A stretch of 64,000 bases of DNA, taken from positions 2,108,001-2,172,000 of the forward strand of contig NZ_CP072549.1 in the NCBI RefSeq assembly GCF_019343495.1, read 5' to 3'. Shown here piece after piece: positions 1 to 8,887 of this stretch. Under the pieces are notes generated by a model. It saw only the letters and a list, made by a program, of their open reading frames with translations. It did not search any database and was not told the DNA's origin. Origin of the DNA: Acinetobacter lwoffii (lineage in GTDB: Bacteria; Pseudomonadota; Gammaproteobacteria; Pseudomonadales; Moraxellaceae). Numbering within the stretch: position 1 is the first letter of the stretch; each line of letters begins with the position of its first letter. A program made the translations under genes and the position numbers.

Positions 1-1291
1 CCTGACAATACAGCTCGGCCATACGCTTGGTCGCTCCCATCACGTTGGTTGGACGTACGGCCTTATCGGTTGAAATTAACACAAAAGTTTCGACGCCTTT
101 CTTCACCGCAGCATTCACACTAAAGGCGGTTCCGACGGCATTGTTTTTTAGCCCTGCCAGCGGATTACATTCCACTAGCGGGACATGTTTATAGGCGGCA
201 GCATGGTAAACAGTCTGTACACCATATTGTTCAATTACCCGTTCCAGCTTGGATTCATCCAGTACAGAGCCCAGAATCGGAATAATTTCACAGCTAGCGC
301 TAAGGCGTAACTCTTTTTCAATACTATACAGTGCGAATTCAGTCAGTTCATAAATAACCAGTTTGGCCGGCTGGTTTTTAATGATCTGGCGGCAGAGTTC
401 TGAACCAATCGACCCGCCAGCGCCTGTCACCATCACCACTTTATCTTTAATGTTTCTGGCCAGCAGCTCCGGCACTGGCGGCACCGGATCACGCCCCAGC
501 AAATCGATAATATCCACTTCCTGAATATCAGAAATTCGGATTTCACCATCCACCAGTTTGGTCAGCCCTGGAATCTCGGTAATTTTTAAATGTGCCGGTT
601 CTAAAAACTTGATGATTTCACTTTTACGGACCCGCCCTACCGAAGGCAACGCAATCAGGATTTCATCAATTTTTTGCTTGCGCATGAGTTTTAAGGCAGT
701 CTGTGCATCATAGACTTTAAGTCGACCCAGCTGCTGTCCCGCCAGCGAGCGTTTGTCGTCAATAAACATGATCGGCAAATGTTCATTGGAACGATACAGT
801 GCAGCAGCAACCTGTTGACCGGCATGACCCGCACCATAAATCGCAATGCGTTTTTTCTGTACATCGGCCTGCAAGTAGGAACGGATAATAAAACGGATGA
901 TGCCCCGGCTAAACCAGATCCAGGCAAACATCATAAAGCCGAACATCAGAGGAATAGAGGTCGGAATAAATGCCGGGGTAAAATAAGCCAGGGCATAAAG
1001 ACCAGCGACAGTCAATGCCGTCGCCAGCCCCATCTTGATCATAAACACTTCATTATAAGTACGGACAATAAAGCGATAGACCCCACACACGAATAGGGAT
1101 ACGACTGCAATTACACTGACCCAAACCGCACCAAAAGCCAGATTCGGTACCACTTCTGCGCCTAAATCAAAACGGCGAATGGCATAACACAGCCAGATCA
1201 AGACAGGAAAAGCACAAAAATCTAGAATAATTAAAAATGCAAGTTTGGCGGCTCGTGGTGATTCTACGAAAGGCGTAATGATCGATTTCAC
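1..1291 (-). CDS. gdr: Gdr/PglF-like UDP-GlcNAc 4,6-dehydratase (3' end outside window)
   Basis: Membrane-bound nucleotide-sugar 4,6-dehydratase of the FlaA1/CapD/PglF family, which turns UDP-GlcNAc into the 4-keto-6-deoxy sugar used for QuiNAc4N- or FucNAc-type residues. About 430 codons are visible and the C-terminus runs off the left edge. Hydrophobic helices fill roughly residues 10-115. A first Rossmann-like motif (YGAGHAGQ) lies near residue 155, and the catalytic SDR domain starts at VTGAGGSIGSE, followed by HAAAYKHVPLVE. The reading frame has an upstream TAA and no ATG; I start it at GTG 1291 (VKSIITPFVESPRAAK). The Shine-Dalgarno sequence is weak (GAG, about 12 nt upstream). It is downstream of the aminotransferase in the same direction, and the two probably act in sequence. 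Base composition is less AT-rich than the genes from 2.8 to 12 kb, as expected for a conserved locus end. Confidence 0.9.
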   Translation of the reverse strand, partial: MKSIITPFVESPRAAKLAFLIILDFCAFPVLIWLCYAIRRFDLGAEVVPNLAFGAVWVSVIAVVSLFVCGVYRFIVRTYNEVFMIKMGLATALTVAGLYALAYFTPAFIPTSIPLMFGFMMFAWIWFSRGIIRFIIRSYLQADVQKKRIAIYGAGHAGQQVAAALYRSNEHLPIMFIDDKRSLAGQQLGRLKVYDAQTALKLMRKQKIDEILIALPSVGRVRKSEIIKFLEPAHLKITEIPGLTKLVDGEIRISDIQEVDIIDLLGRDPVPPVPELLARNIKDKVVMVTGAGGSIGSELCRQIIKNQPAKLVIYELTEFALYSIEKELRLSASCEIIPILGSVLDESKLERVIEQYGVQTVYHAAAYKHVPLVECNPLAGLKNNAVGTAFSVNAAVKKGVETFVLISTDKAVRPTNVMGATKRMAELYCQ

Positions 1292-1409
1292 TGGATGCGT
1301 TGTCTCAATTCTAATAAATTTTTAATAAGTCACAATGCGATGAGTAACTTAAAAACATATTCTATATAAGTTAAATGCACCGAACACGGTGCACTTATAT
1401 TCTTAAAGT

Positions 1410-2585
1410 TTAAGCAACTATTCTATTAATAACTTGTTGAATTGCGGTGACTGTTTTGTTAATACTTTCATCGCTTAAAGTAGGATGAACTAAAAACATC
1501 AGACTGGTTTCACCCAATTGCTGCGCATTTTTCAAACGCTGTGTCGGACGCCATGGCGTATCATCAAAAGCATGCTCGAGATAAACTTCTGAACAAGAGC
1601 CACTGAAACAAGGCACATTCTGTGCATTGATTTCCTGCATGATCCGGTTACGTGACCAACCTTCTGGTAAGATATCGATATTGACCTGGACATAACATTT
1701 ATAAGCAGCGTGCACATAATCATCGGATGGGCGATGGACAGTAAAATAAGGACTGTCTGCAAATGCTGCATCAATTTTCTGCATATTGGCAAGGCGTTTT
1801 GCAGTCCATTCCGGCATTTTTTTCAGTTGAATACGGCCGATCACACCCTGCATTTCCATCATGCGCCAGTTGGTGCCAAAGGAGTCATGCAACCAGCGGA
1901 AACCCGGTGGATGCTGCTTGTTATAGATGCTGTCAAAGTTCTTGCCATGGTCTTTATAGGACCACATTTTTTTCCACAGCTCTTCATCATTGGTGGTGAC
2001 CATACCGCCTTCGCCACCTGTGGTCATGATCTTGTCCTGACAGAAAGACCAGGCCGCGATATGACCAATTGAACCGGCCGATTTACCTTTATATTTCGCG
2101 CCATGCGCCTGTGCACAGTCTTCAATCACATACAGGCCTTTATCGGCAGCCAATTGCATGATCGGGTCCATGTCGCACATCCAGCCTGCCAGATGCACAC
2201 AGATAATCGCTTTGGTATTTGGGGTAAGTACTGCTTCAATAGTTTGAGCAGAGATATTCTGTGAATCCAGTTCAACATCGGCGAAAATCGGATTTGCCCC
2301 AGCAGTCACAATCGAGCTAGCCGAGGCCAAGAAGGTGCGTGAGGTGACAATCACATCATCCCCTGCACCAATGCCTAATGCCTTAAGTGCAACATCCAGA
2401 GCAACTGTTCCATTGGCCAATGCCACTGCATATTTGGTTTCTGCAAACTGGGCAAATTCTTTTTCAAACTCACGGCATTCCTGTCCGGTCCAGTAGTTGA
2501 CTTTATTCGACAATAAAACCCGGGAAACCGCATCCGCTTCTTGCTGGGTAAAACTTGGCCATGGTTCAAATGCAGTGTTTAACAT
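1410..2585 (-). CDS. DegT/DnrJ/EryC1 sugar aminotransferase
   Basis: PLP-dependent aminotransferase, 391 aa, of the DegT/PglE/perosamine synthetase family. It likely aminates C4 of the 4-keto sugar made by the neighbouring Gdr to give UDP-QuiNAc4N or an isomer. The PLP lysine is K185 in SFCQDKIMTTGGEGGM, and the cofactor aspartate is D156 in VIEDCAQAHG. Full length for the family. It lies 118 bp upstream of gdr in the same orientation. In known Acinetobacter loci this pair is normally followed by a small acetyltransferase (QhbC/WeeI type). None is present here; the next genes upstream are an ATP-grasp enzyme, an SDR and a PLP enzyme. The sugar specificity is inferred from context only. Confidence 0.88.
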   Translation of the reverse strand: MLNTAFEPWPSFTQQEADAVSRVLLSNKVNYWTGQECREFEKEFAQFAETKYAVALANGTVALDVALKALGIGAGDDVIVTSRTFLASASSIVTAGANPIFADVELDSQNISAQTIEAVLTPNTKAIICVHLAGWMCDMDPIMQLAADKGLYVIEDCAQAHGAKYKGKSAGSIGHIAAWSFCQDKIMTTGGEGGMVTTNDEELWKKMWSYKDHGKNFDSIYNKQHPPGFRWLHDSFGTNWRMMEMQGVIGRIQLKKMPEWTAKRLANMQKIDAAFADSPYFTVHRPSDDYVHAAYKCYVQVNIDILPEGWSRNRIMQEINAQNVPCFSGSCSEVYLEHAFDDTPWRPTQRLKNAQQLGETSLMFLVHPTLSDESINKTVTAIQQVINRIVA

Positions 2586-2799
2586 GATGTTTCCTAATAG
2601 GGTTTAATACTATATAATGCTACTAGTACAAGATATAGTCTTAAAATTTATAATTTGAGAGAAAGCTGATATTTACAAAAACTATCGTTTCAAACTATAA
2701 ATTCATAACAATAAAATAATATTTCAAAAAAATAACACTATGATGAGATATAAAAGTAATAATATTACTTTTATATCTCATACAATCTAAAATAAAGCT
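2586..2799. other. Intergenic gap with a perfect long palindrome
   Basis: No gene is seen in this AT-rich gap between the ATP-grasp gene and the aminotransferase. It contains a perfect 18-bp inverted repeat with a 3-nt loop (2743-2781), listed separately. Confidence 0.7.
2743..2781. repeat. Perfect 18-bp inverted repeat, 3-nt loop
   Basis: The left arm ATGAGATATAAAAGTAAT (2743-2760) is exactly complementary to the right arm (2764-2781), with loop AAT. The stem is AT-rich. It lies 19 bp past the 3' end of the ATP-grasp gene in the direction of transcription and could act as a terminator or mRNA-stabilising hairpin. It has no T-run tail, so it is not a standard intrinsic terminator. Confidence 0.85.
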
Positions 2800-3774
2800 T
2801 TATAGTTCTGAAAGCTTTTTAATAACAACCTCATCATACATCATCATTAAAATATCATTTTCATAATTACCAATAGAAGCTAAATTCTGCTTATTACTTA
2901 TATTATTTAATATTAATTTATAAAAATCCACACCTGCTCCAAAGGCATGTAAATAAGCCCCACCAAATCTTGGATTTATTTCAGATAAATAGTATTTACC
3001 ATCCTTATAAAAGAAATCCATATCAAGAGGACCATAAAATTTGAAATTTGAAAGAATATTCTTTACTAATTCAAATAATTTATAATCTTTAAATGAAATA
3101 GTTTTACTAGCACCTCCAATTTTAGTTTCTAATTTTCTTTTCGAAAAAACCGAAACCACTTCACTAGAAATACAATCTACATAAACGTCTGCATCTATAT
3201 CATCTCCTAACATTAATTCTTGAATTATATAATTATGCTTAATATTTTCTTTAAACCTATCCTTTAAATCAGTTAAATTTTCAATTCTTTCTGCGCCTAC
3301 ACTTGCACTTCCAGTTCTAGGTTTAATAAAAACAGGAAAGTTAATTTTACCTTTTTGCAGAGCTTGTTGAAAGGATTCAATATCTCCATAAGTTAATATC
3401 GTATCAATATTTTTCTCAGTTAAATACTGGAACATAAGAAATTTATCAAAGCATAATTTTGCTGTTGACTCATTAGGACATAAAGGCAAAACCCCGTGAG
3501 ATAAAAATAATTTTCTATTCTTTGCAAGTAATTCGATTTCAGGGTCAATTAATGTTGTGATTGCTTTAACATTATGCTCTTTACAAAAATCTAAAAGAAA
3601 ATCAATATAATTAGGATCATCAATCCGTGGAGCTAAATATCGTTGATCAGCAAAATTTAATGCTGGCGCATAAGGAGAATTATCAATTGCTAAAATATTT
3701 ACATTTGGATATGTTTCTTTCAAATTTTTTAACAGCTTAGCGCGTCTACCTACACTACAAAAAAGAATATTCAT
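2800..3774 (-). CDS. ATP-grasp ligase (carbamoyl-phosphate-synthase-like)
   Basis: Cytoplasmic ATP-grasp enzyme, 324 aa. The family joins a carboxylate, activated as acyl phosphate, to an amine or thiol. Visible landmarks are an N-terminal pre-ATP-grasp domain (NILFCSVGRRAKLL), the ATP-binding lysine in FIKPRTGSASVG (residues 149-160), and the metal-binding SEINPRFGG (264-272). It overlaps the SDR gene upstream by 4 bp (ATGA type), so the two are translationally coupled. It is AT-rich like the rest of the variable block. In a polysaccharide locus such an enzyme could attach an amino acid or other acid to an amino sugar or uronic acid. The substrate is unknown and that role is inference. Confidence 0.85.
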   Translation of the reverse strand: MNILFCSVGRRAKLLKNLKETYPNVNILAIDNSPYAPALNFADQRYLAPRIDDPNYIDFLLDFCKEHNVKAITTLIDPEIELLAKNRKLFLSHGVLPLCPNESTAKLCFDKFLMFQYLTEKNIDTILTYGDIESFQQALQKGKINFPVFIKPRTGSASVGAERIENLTDLKDRFKENIKHNYIIQELMLGDDIDADVYVDCISSEVVSVFSKRKLETKIGGASKTISFKDYKLFELVKNILSNFKFYGPLDMDFFYKDGKYYLSEINPRFGGAYLHAFGAGVDFYKLILNNISNKQNLASIGNYENDILMMMYDEVVIKKLSEL

Positions 3775-4784
3775 TTACCTTCTTCCTCACTATAATCTTC
3801 TTTACACCCCCAAAGCAGAGCAAATGGCTCAGTTTCCATCTCTCGTTTAAAATCAATTAGTGAATCTAAGTATGAATATTTTTGAATATAACCTAACTCA
3901 GATTCAGTTTTACTTATATCAAGTTTAGCTAGTAAAGGATCTGGCTTTTCTGGTTTATAAATTTTTCTTGAAGGATTATTTAGTGGAGAAAAAACTTTTA
4001 TAATTCCATCAATTTGTTCTTCTAAAGATACGGCCTTACCACCTACATTATACATTCCACCAGGCCCTTTACTTTCCAAACATTTTTGAATAATTTGTGT
4101 AAAATCCTTCACATAAACCATTTCTTTAGAACGACTGACGTCACCCCAAACTTCAATATCTTGAGAATTTATTGCTCGATTTATTAGCATTCTATAAGGC
4201 ATCATCTGCTTTTTATAATTTGAAAAATGATATGGATTTGGGTGATAATGATAAATTGTAAAGAATCTAAGATGAAATCTTAAAAAACTATATGTGGCAG
4301 CATAATGATCAATTAAATCAACAGCAGCATTTTTAGCAATAGTATAAACAGAATGATCGCCAGTTAAAGGAAAAGTTTTTGGAGTATCTGCAAAAATCAT
4401 TTCGGGCGTATTATGTTTCTCACATTGATCAAATGGTGTTTGTGGAAAAACCAATTTCTTTCCATTTGCACTAACCATATAATCTAAAACATTTAATGTC
4501 CCCTCAATAATAGTTGAAACTAATTTACTAGGAATATATTTATATCTTGAAGGAAGCTCACCTGCCAAATGCACTACCGCGTAAACATCATCAGGTAAGA
4601 TTTTAAAATCTTCCTTATTTGTAATATCTACAGAGTAATACTTCATACCTTTTGATGAAAAGAATCCATTATCTGATTTTCTAGAACCAACAGCATGAAC
4701 CTCATAACCTAAATCATTTAGATGTACTGAAGTATAAGCTCCTAAATTACCAGTTGCTCCAAACACTATTACTTTTTTTTTCAC
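3771..4784 (-). CDS. NAD-dependent epimerase/dehydratase (extended SDR)
   Basis: Extended short-chain dehydrogenase, 337 aa. It has the Rossmann motif GATGNLG (residues 9-15) and the catalytic YxxxK as YTIAK (147-151). Late motifs such as SKEMVYVKDF and MYNVGGKAVSLEEQ are typical of nucleotide-sugar epimerases and reductases. It probably modifies a nucleotide sugar, but the chemistry (epimerisation, reduction or dehydration) cannot be read from the sequence. It is co-transcribed with the ATP-grasp gene (4-bp overlap) and the LysA-like gene (13-bp gap), and the three form a compact module. Confidence 0.82.
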   Translation of the reverse strand: MKKKVIVFGATGNLGAYTSVHLNDLGYEVHAVGSRKSDNGFFSSKGMKYYSVDITNKEDFKILPDDVYAVVHLAGELPSRYKYIPSKLVSTIIEGTLNVLDYMVSANGKKLVFPQTPFDQCEKHNTPEMIFADTPKTFPLTGDHSVYTIAKNAAVDLIDHYAATYSFLRFHLRFFTIYHYHPNPYHFSNYKKQMMPYRMLINRAINSQDIEVWGDVSRSKEMVYVKDFTQIIQKCLESKGPGGMYNVGGKAVSLEEQIDGIIKVFSPLNNPSRKIYKPEKPDPLLAKLDISKTESELGYIQKYSYLDSLIDFKREMETEPFALLWGCKEDYSEEEGK

Positions 4785-4797
4785 TTAAAAATACCCT

Positions 4798-5988
4798 CTA
4801 CAAATTCGCGGTGTCATAGATATTAAAGAAGTCTTTAGCTATCCAATTTTTCCGTATTAAACTATATTGATTATCTTTTAAAAGATAAACGCTAGGGAAA
4901 AACCGAATAAATAGCGGAGAAAGAGTCATCGTATATGCCCCGACTGATCTAAAAATTATTTTATCACCAACCGAGAGTAATTGTTGATTATCTATTTTAA
5001 ATAGTTTGTCATATTCTAAACAAGTTCCACCTGCTACTATTTGTGTATTTACAAATGATGAAACGGTATTATTCGACGATAACAAAGAATAAGAATAATT
5101 ATTTTTTTTATAAAATGGATCAATATCATTACGTGATCCATCTATTGTAACAACATGAAAATCACGTATTTTTTTTACATCAATCACACTGGTTATAAAA
5201 TCTAAACAAGATGCAACAATTGCATTACCTGGCTCAATAATCACAGTAGTTTTATTTAAATCAAAATAGAGTTCTAGCTTTTTTGCTATTGATGAAAAAT
5301 ACTCATTGAAAGTTGGCTTATTTTCCATGATTCCATAGTATCCTCCACCAATATCAATATAATCTAAATGTAAACCATATTCTTTAGCAATCCGACCTAC
5401 ATATTCACATATTTTATCGAAAGCAGAAATAGAGCGCGTAAGCGTCGTTCTATGAGCATGCAAACCATTTAGTTTAATATGTTTATACGCATTAATTTTA
5501 TTGATTGCTTCTTTAAAATCACCACTCTCAACAGAAAAACCAAAACGACTATAGTCTTCATCTAATTTAGAGTCGTCAGGAGATATAGTAGCTAAATCAA
5601 TATTAACACGTATACCAATATTAAATATTTCTTCTGTAGGCAACTCGCTCAACCACTCAATTTCAGCCTTAGTTTCAATATTAACTATTGCACCATTAAT
5701 AATAGCCTCTAGGAAAGTTTCTTTAGATTTTAGAGGCCCATTATATATAATCTTATTAATATTAAATCCAATTAATCTAGCTAGCTCATATTCATCTTTA
5801 GAAACAACTTCAGCATAACCATTCGCTGCCATAACCTTATTTAAAATATAAGGTAATGAGTTTGTTTTTAAAGAATAGCTTAGTACGCTTTTCTTAAAAT
5901 TAAGGAACAATGAATCCTTAATACTATTAATACTTTTTTCTAAAATCTCATTATCTAAAATATATGCTGGTGTAGTTAAACTTTTCAT
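4798..5988 (-). CDS. LysA-like fold-type III PLP decarboxylase/racemase homologue
   Basis: PLP enzyme of the diaminopimelate/ornithine decarboxylase group, 396 aa. The Schiff-base lysine is K41 in SYSLKTN. Other family marks are HAHR (177-180), the phosphate-binding glycine run IDIGGGYYG (212-220), EPGN (252-255), a C-terminal GGTCLEYDKLF block with the cysteine that completes the partner active site (C323), and GAYTM (350-354). All core residues look intact. It lies 1 bp from the initiating transferase, inside the variable capsule block, so biosynthetic lysA is unlikely. It probably supplies an unusual amine or D-amino acid for the glycan, possibly via the nearby ATP-grasp ligase (inference). 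Confidence 0.82.
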   Translation of the reverse strand: MKSLTTPAYILDNEILEKSINSIKDSLFLNFKKSVLSYSLKTNSLPYILNKVMAANGYAEVVSKDEYELARLIGFNINKIIYNGPLKSKETFLEAIINGAIVNIETKAEIEWLSELPTEEIFNIGIRVNIDLATISPDDSKLDEDYSRFGFSVESGDFKEAINKINAYKHIKLNGLHAHRTTLTRSISAFDKICEYVGRIAKEYGLHLDYIDIGGGYYGIMENKPTFNEYFSSIAKKLELYFDLNKTTVIIEPGNAIVASCLDFITSVIDVKKIRDFHVVTIDGSRNDIDPFYKKNNYSYSLLSSNNTVSSFVNTQIVAGGTCLEYDKLFKIDNQQLLSVGDKIIFRSVGAYTMTLSPLFIRFFPSVYLLKDNQYSLIRKNWIAKDFFNIYDTANL

Positions 5989-5989
5989 A

Positions 5990-6604
5990 TTAATCCATAA
6001 AGTCTTCTGGTGTTACTGCTAATTCAATATCTGCGATATCCTTCCGCAATAAAACCTGTTGTGCCGTTTTCAACATAATTGAAATATCTGTCTTAAAAGA
6101 GATGTTCTCTACATACCAAATATCCATCTCAAATTTTTCTTTCCATGTTACTTGATTGCGACCATTTATCTGTGCCCAACCTGTAATACCAGGTTTAACG
6201 GAGTGCCTTTTTTTCTGCCTTTTTGTATAAAGGGGAAGATATTGCTCTAGTAAAGGCCTAGGACCAACAATTGACATATCCCCTTTTATGACATTTAGAA
6301 GTTGTGGTATTTCATCTAAGGAAGTCTTTCTTAATAAATTCCCAAAAGGTGTGATCCGCTCACCCATAGGAAGGAGATTTCCACTCTCATCTTTTTTATC
6401 ATTCATGGTCTTGAATTTAATAATTTTAAAGATTTTTTCATCTTTTCCTGGGCGCAACTGTGTAAAAAAAGGGGAGCCCCTATTAGCAATAAGTAATAGA
6501 AATAAAATCAAAAAAAATAATGGGCTAAGTATAATAAAACCTATTAAAGCTATTATTAAATCTAATATTTTTTTACCAACTAGATGATACATTTTAAACA
6601 ACAC
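5990..6604 (-). CDS. Initiating phosphoglycosyl transferase (PglC/ItrA-like)
   Basis: Monotopic phosphoglycosyl transferase, 204 aa, which moves a sugar-1-phosphate to undecaprenyl phosphate at the inner membrane to start repeat-unit synthesis. It has a hydrophobic re-entrant segment at about residues 10-38, then KFKTM, SLDEIPQLLNV and GDMSIVGPRP, the usual catalytic block. The length matches the PglC class, not the long WcaJ class. The start overlaps the GT4 gene by 11 bp; M5 is an alternative start. A second initiating transferase lies at 18707-19633, so each polysaccharide locus has its own. Confidence 0.92.
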   Translation of the reverse strand: MLFKMYHLVGKKILDLIIALIGFIILSPLFFLILFLLLIANRGSPFFTQLRPGKDEKIFKIIKFKTMNDKKDESGNLLPMGERITPFGNLLRKTSLDEIPQLLNVIKGDMSIVGPRPLLEQYLPLYTKRQKKRHSVKPGITGWAQINGRNQVTWKEKFEMDIWYVENISFKTDISIMLKTAQQVLLRKDIADIELAVTPEDFMD

Positions 6605-7751
6605 CCATAATACTTAACATATCTTTATTCACCTTACGAACATCGTATTTCTCTTCGACTATTTTACGTGAATAACTGCCCATTTTTACTATCTCACTTG
6701 AAGATAATTGAATAATTTTATCAATTTCCTTAATTAAACTTTGTACTGACTTTGGTTCTGCAAGATATCCATTCTTACCCACTTCTACCAACTGTCGACA
6801 GCCGGCAACATTAGTAGTAATAATAGGACGACCAACAGACATAGCTTCTAAAATAGACCTTGAGGTACCTTCACGATATGAAGGTAATATAAATACATGG
6901 CTATTAGTAATAGCAGGACGAACATCTTTTAGTTCTCCTAAATACTCAATAATTCCAGTATTAATCCATTCATCTAATTCTTCTTTTAAAATAGCTGTTG
7001 GATTTGTATCTAGCCCTCCACCCAACTGAAAAACTACTTTTTTGCCATATTTTTTCTTTAGTTCTCTAGCAGCCCCAATATACTCACGTATACCTTTATC
7101 ACCAATAATTCGACCTAACATTAGGAATTTTAAAGATTGCTCTGAAGTGTAATCTTCCAAAATAGATATATCATAATCATAAAAACTCAGATCAACTCCT
7201 GAACCATTTACAATATTAATTTTCTCAGGATTAACAAGCTTCATATCTTCAAATAAATTTGCATCATCAGGATTTTGAAAAATTACCTTTTTAGAAAAAA
7301 ATAATGAAATTTTATATAACACAAAAACAATTTTTTGTAATTTTGTTGTTTTGTATTTAGAGTCATCTAAACTAATAAAAATATAGCCTAAACCAGTAAT
7401 AAGTGAGTAAATATTTTTTACTCCCAAAAATTTAGAAACTATAGCTCCATAAATAACAGGCTTAATAGTATAACTAAGCACATAATCTGGCTTAATCTGA
7501 AATATAAGCTTAGTTAGTGAAATTATACTAAGAAAATCAGAATAAATATTTAGACCTGTTCTATCTAATTTAATTTGATGATAAGCAACTCCTAAATTAT
7601 CCAATTGTTCTCTAATAACTGTATTAGAGTTAATATTAGGAGCTGCAACATGAACATCAAAATATTTTTTTTGAAAATCCACAATTAGAGCTTTTCTAAA
7701 AATCATTAAAGAATCTGAGCTTGTAGCAATGATTAAAATTTTTTTCATCAT
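6594..7751 (-). CDS. Glycosyltransferase family 4
   Basis: Cytoplasmic GT-B glycosyltransferase, 385 aa. It probably adds the second sugar to the undecaprenyl-linked primer, since it sits beside the initiating transferase. The N-terminus (KKILIIATSSDSLMIFRKALIVDF) is of the PglA/CapJ-like type. The C-terminal nucleotide-binding block EGTSRSILEAMSVGRPII lies near residues 298-315. The same organisation (GT4 with N-terminal NFR/FRK motif) occurs in the second locus at 21598-22746, and the two look like paralogues. Confidence 0.88.
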   Translation of the reverse strand: MMKKILIIATSSDSLMIFRKALIVDFQKKYFDVHVAAPNINSNTVIREQLDNLGVAYHQIKLDRTGLNIYSDFLSIISLTKLIFQIKPDYVLSYTIKPVIYGAIVSKFLGVKNIYSLITGLGYIFISLDDSKYKTTKLQKIVFVLYKISLFFSKKVIFQNPDDANLFEDMKLVNPEKINIVNGSGVDLSFYDYDISILEDYTSEQSLKFLMLGRIIGDKGIREYIGAARELKKKYGKKVVFQLGGGLDTNPTAILKEELDEWINTGIIEYLGELKDVRPAITNSHVFILPSYREGTSRSILEAMSVGRPIITTNVAGCRQLVEVGKNGYLAEPKSVQSLIKEIDKIIQLSSSEIVKMGSYSRKIVEEKYDVRKVNKDMLSIMGVV

Positions 7752-7769
7752 TAATAAATCTTCGTAAAT

Positions 7770-8882
7770 TTAAAATCTTAACTTGCGTAAAGAGTGAGAA
7801 ATAATAACAGCTAAAAATATCCAAAAAAAACTAAATCTTAAACCATTATGAGTTAGTCCATATAATGCAATAGACAAAAAAGGAATAAATGAAATCAGAT
7901 ATTCTGCAAAAACAATTTTTCTTAAAAACCACAAAAATGAAATTAACCCAAATATTCCATAGCTAAATAATAAAGTTCCCCAAGTAGAGTGTATTTCACT
8001 TTCCGATAATATAGAATTCCATCTATCAAAAACTCCTTCTCCGCCACCAGTAAGTATAATTTCTGGATGATTGATAATACGATCATATCCTCTTCCACCG
8101 AGTGAATCATCACTAGCTTCACCAGTACTCCCTAACTTCTCTAAAACCACATAAAGTCTTTCATCATTTAAACTATAATCATTGATATAAAAAATTAAAA
8201 TTAAAATTAAAAAAATAATAAATAAAAAAATCAAACTTCGAATATTTGTACATAATACATAAAAAATTAACAATAAAATAGAAAATATAGCAGCACTTGA
8301 TAAAGATAATTGCACCAACCATAAACAACAAAAGATACCTAATATAAAAAAATAGATATTTAATAATTTTATTTTATAATAAAATACTAATATTGAAGCA
8401 GATATTAAGGCAAAATACCCTAACTGATTTGGATTATTAAACAATAAAGATGATCTAGCACTATCACTATTTAATAAAAAAGATACAAATACTTGCACAA
8501 GAAGAGAAATAATCAAATAAACTGGAAAACTCTTAAATAGTTCATCATTTTTATACAAAACTAAAGAGAATGAATATAAAATAAGGAAGTTAAATATTAA
8601 AAATAAATATGAAAAAAAAATTCCTGGATTAAGTAATATAAAAAACCAAACCAAATTTAGAAAAAGTGCATAAATTAAAAAAAAATAGAAAGGGTAAGTT
8701 ACTCTAAAAAACAAGTTATATGTATTTCTATCAGTCATATAAAGTGAAATACAAAATAACAAGATAAAGAAGAAGCTTGATATTTGAACTCCTCCAGAAG
8801 GTAAAAAGTATATTGGAAACAAGAGTATAGACAGAAATACAACTGCTTTAACTAATAAAAAATTTGATAACTTAATTTCCAT
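7770..8882 (-). CDS. wzy: O-antigen/capsule polymerase Wzy (locus 1)
   Basis: Integral membrane protein of 370 aa with about ten hydrophobic helices. It has a larger loop around residues 240-290 (LYVVLEKLGSTGEASDDSLGGRGYDRI, then EIHSTWGTLLFSYG). The E-IHSTWG-L-YYG pattern recurs in the Wzy of the second locus (EIHSTWLGILFYYG), supporting homology. Wzy proteins polymerise repeat units on the periplasmic face. It is very AT-rich, as usual for the polymerase, and lies in the operon between a GT2 and a GT4. Confidence 0.85.
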   Translation of the reverse strand: MEIKLSNFLLVKAVVFLSILLFPIYFLPSGGVQISSFFFILLFCISLYMTDRNTYNLFFRVTYPFYFFLIYALFLNLVWFFILLNPGIFFSYLFLIFNFLILYSFSLVLYKNDELFKSFPVYLIISLLVQVFVSFLLNSDSARSSLLFNNPNQLGYFALISASILVFYYKIKLLNIYFFILGIFCCLWLVQLSLSSAAIFSILLLIFYVLCTNIRSLIFLFIIFLILILIFYINDYSLNDERLYVVLEKLGSTGEASDDSLGGRGYDRIINHPEIILTGGGEGVFDRWNSILSESEIHSTWGTLLFSYGIFGLISFLWFLRKIVFAEYLISFIPFLSIALYGLTHNGLRFSFFWIFLAVIISHSLRKLRF

Positions 8883-8887
8883 AACAC

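Noticed and set aside
779..1096. Plus-strand open frame of 105 codons
   Set aside because: It is antisense to the gdr coding sequence and has no family motif or ribosome-binding site.
4798..5988. Housekeeping lysA
   Set aside because: The motif set fits the family, but its place in the variable capsule block argues for a specialised role.
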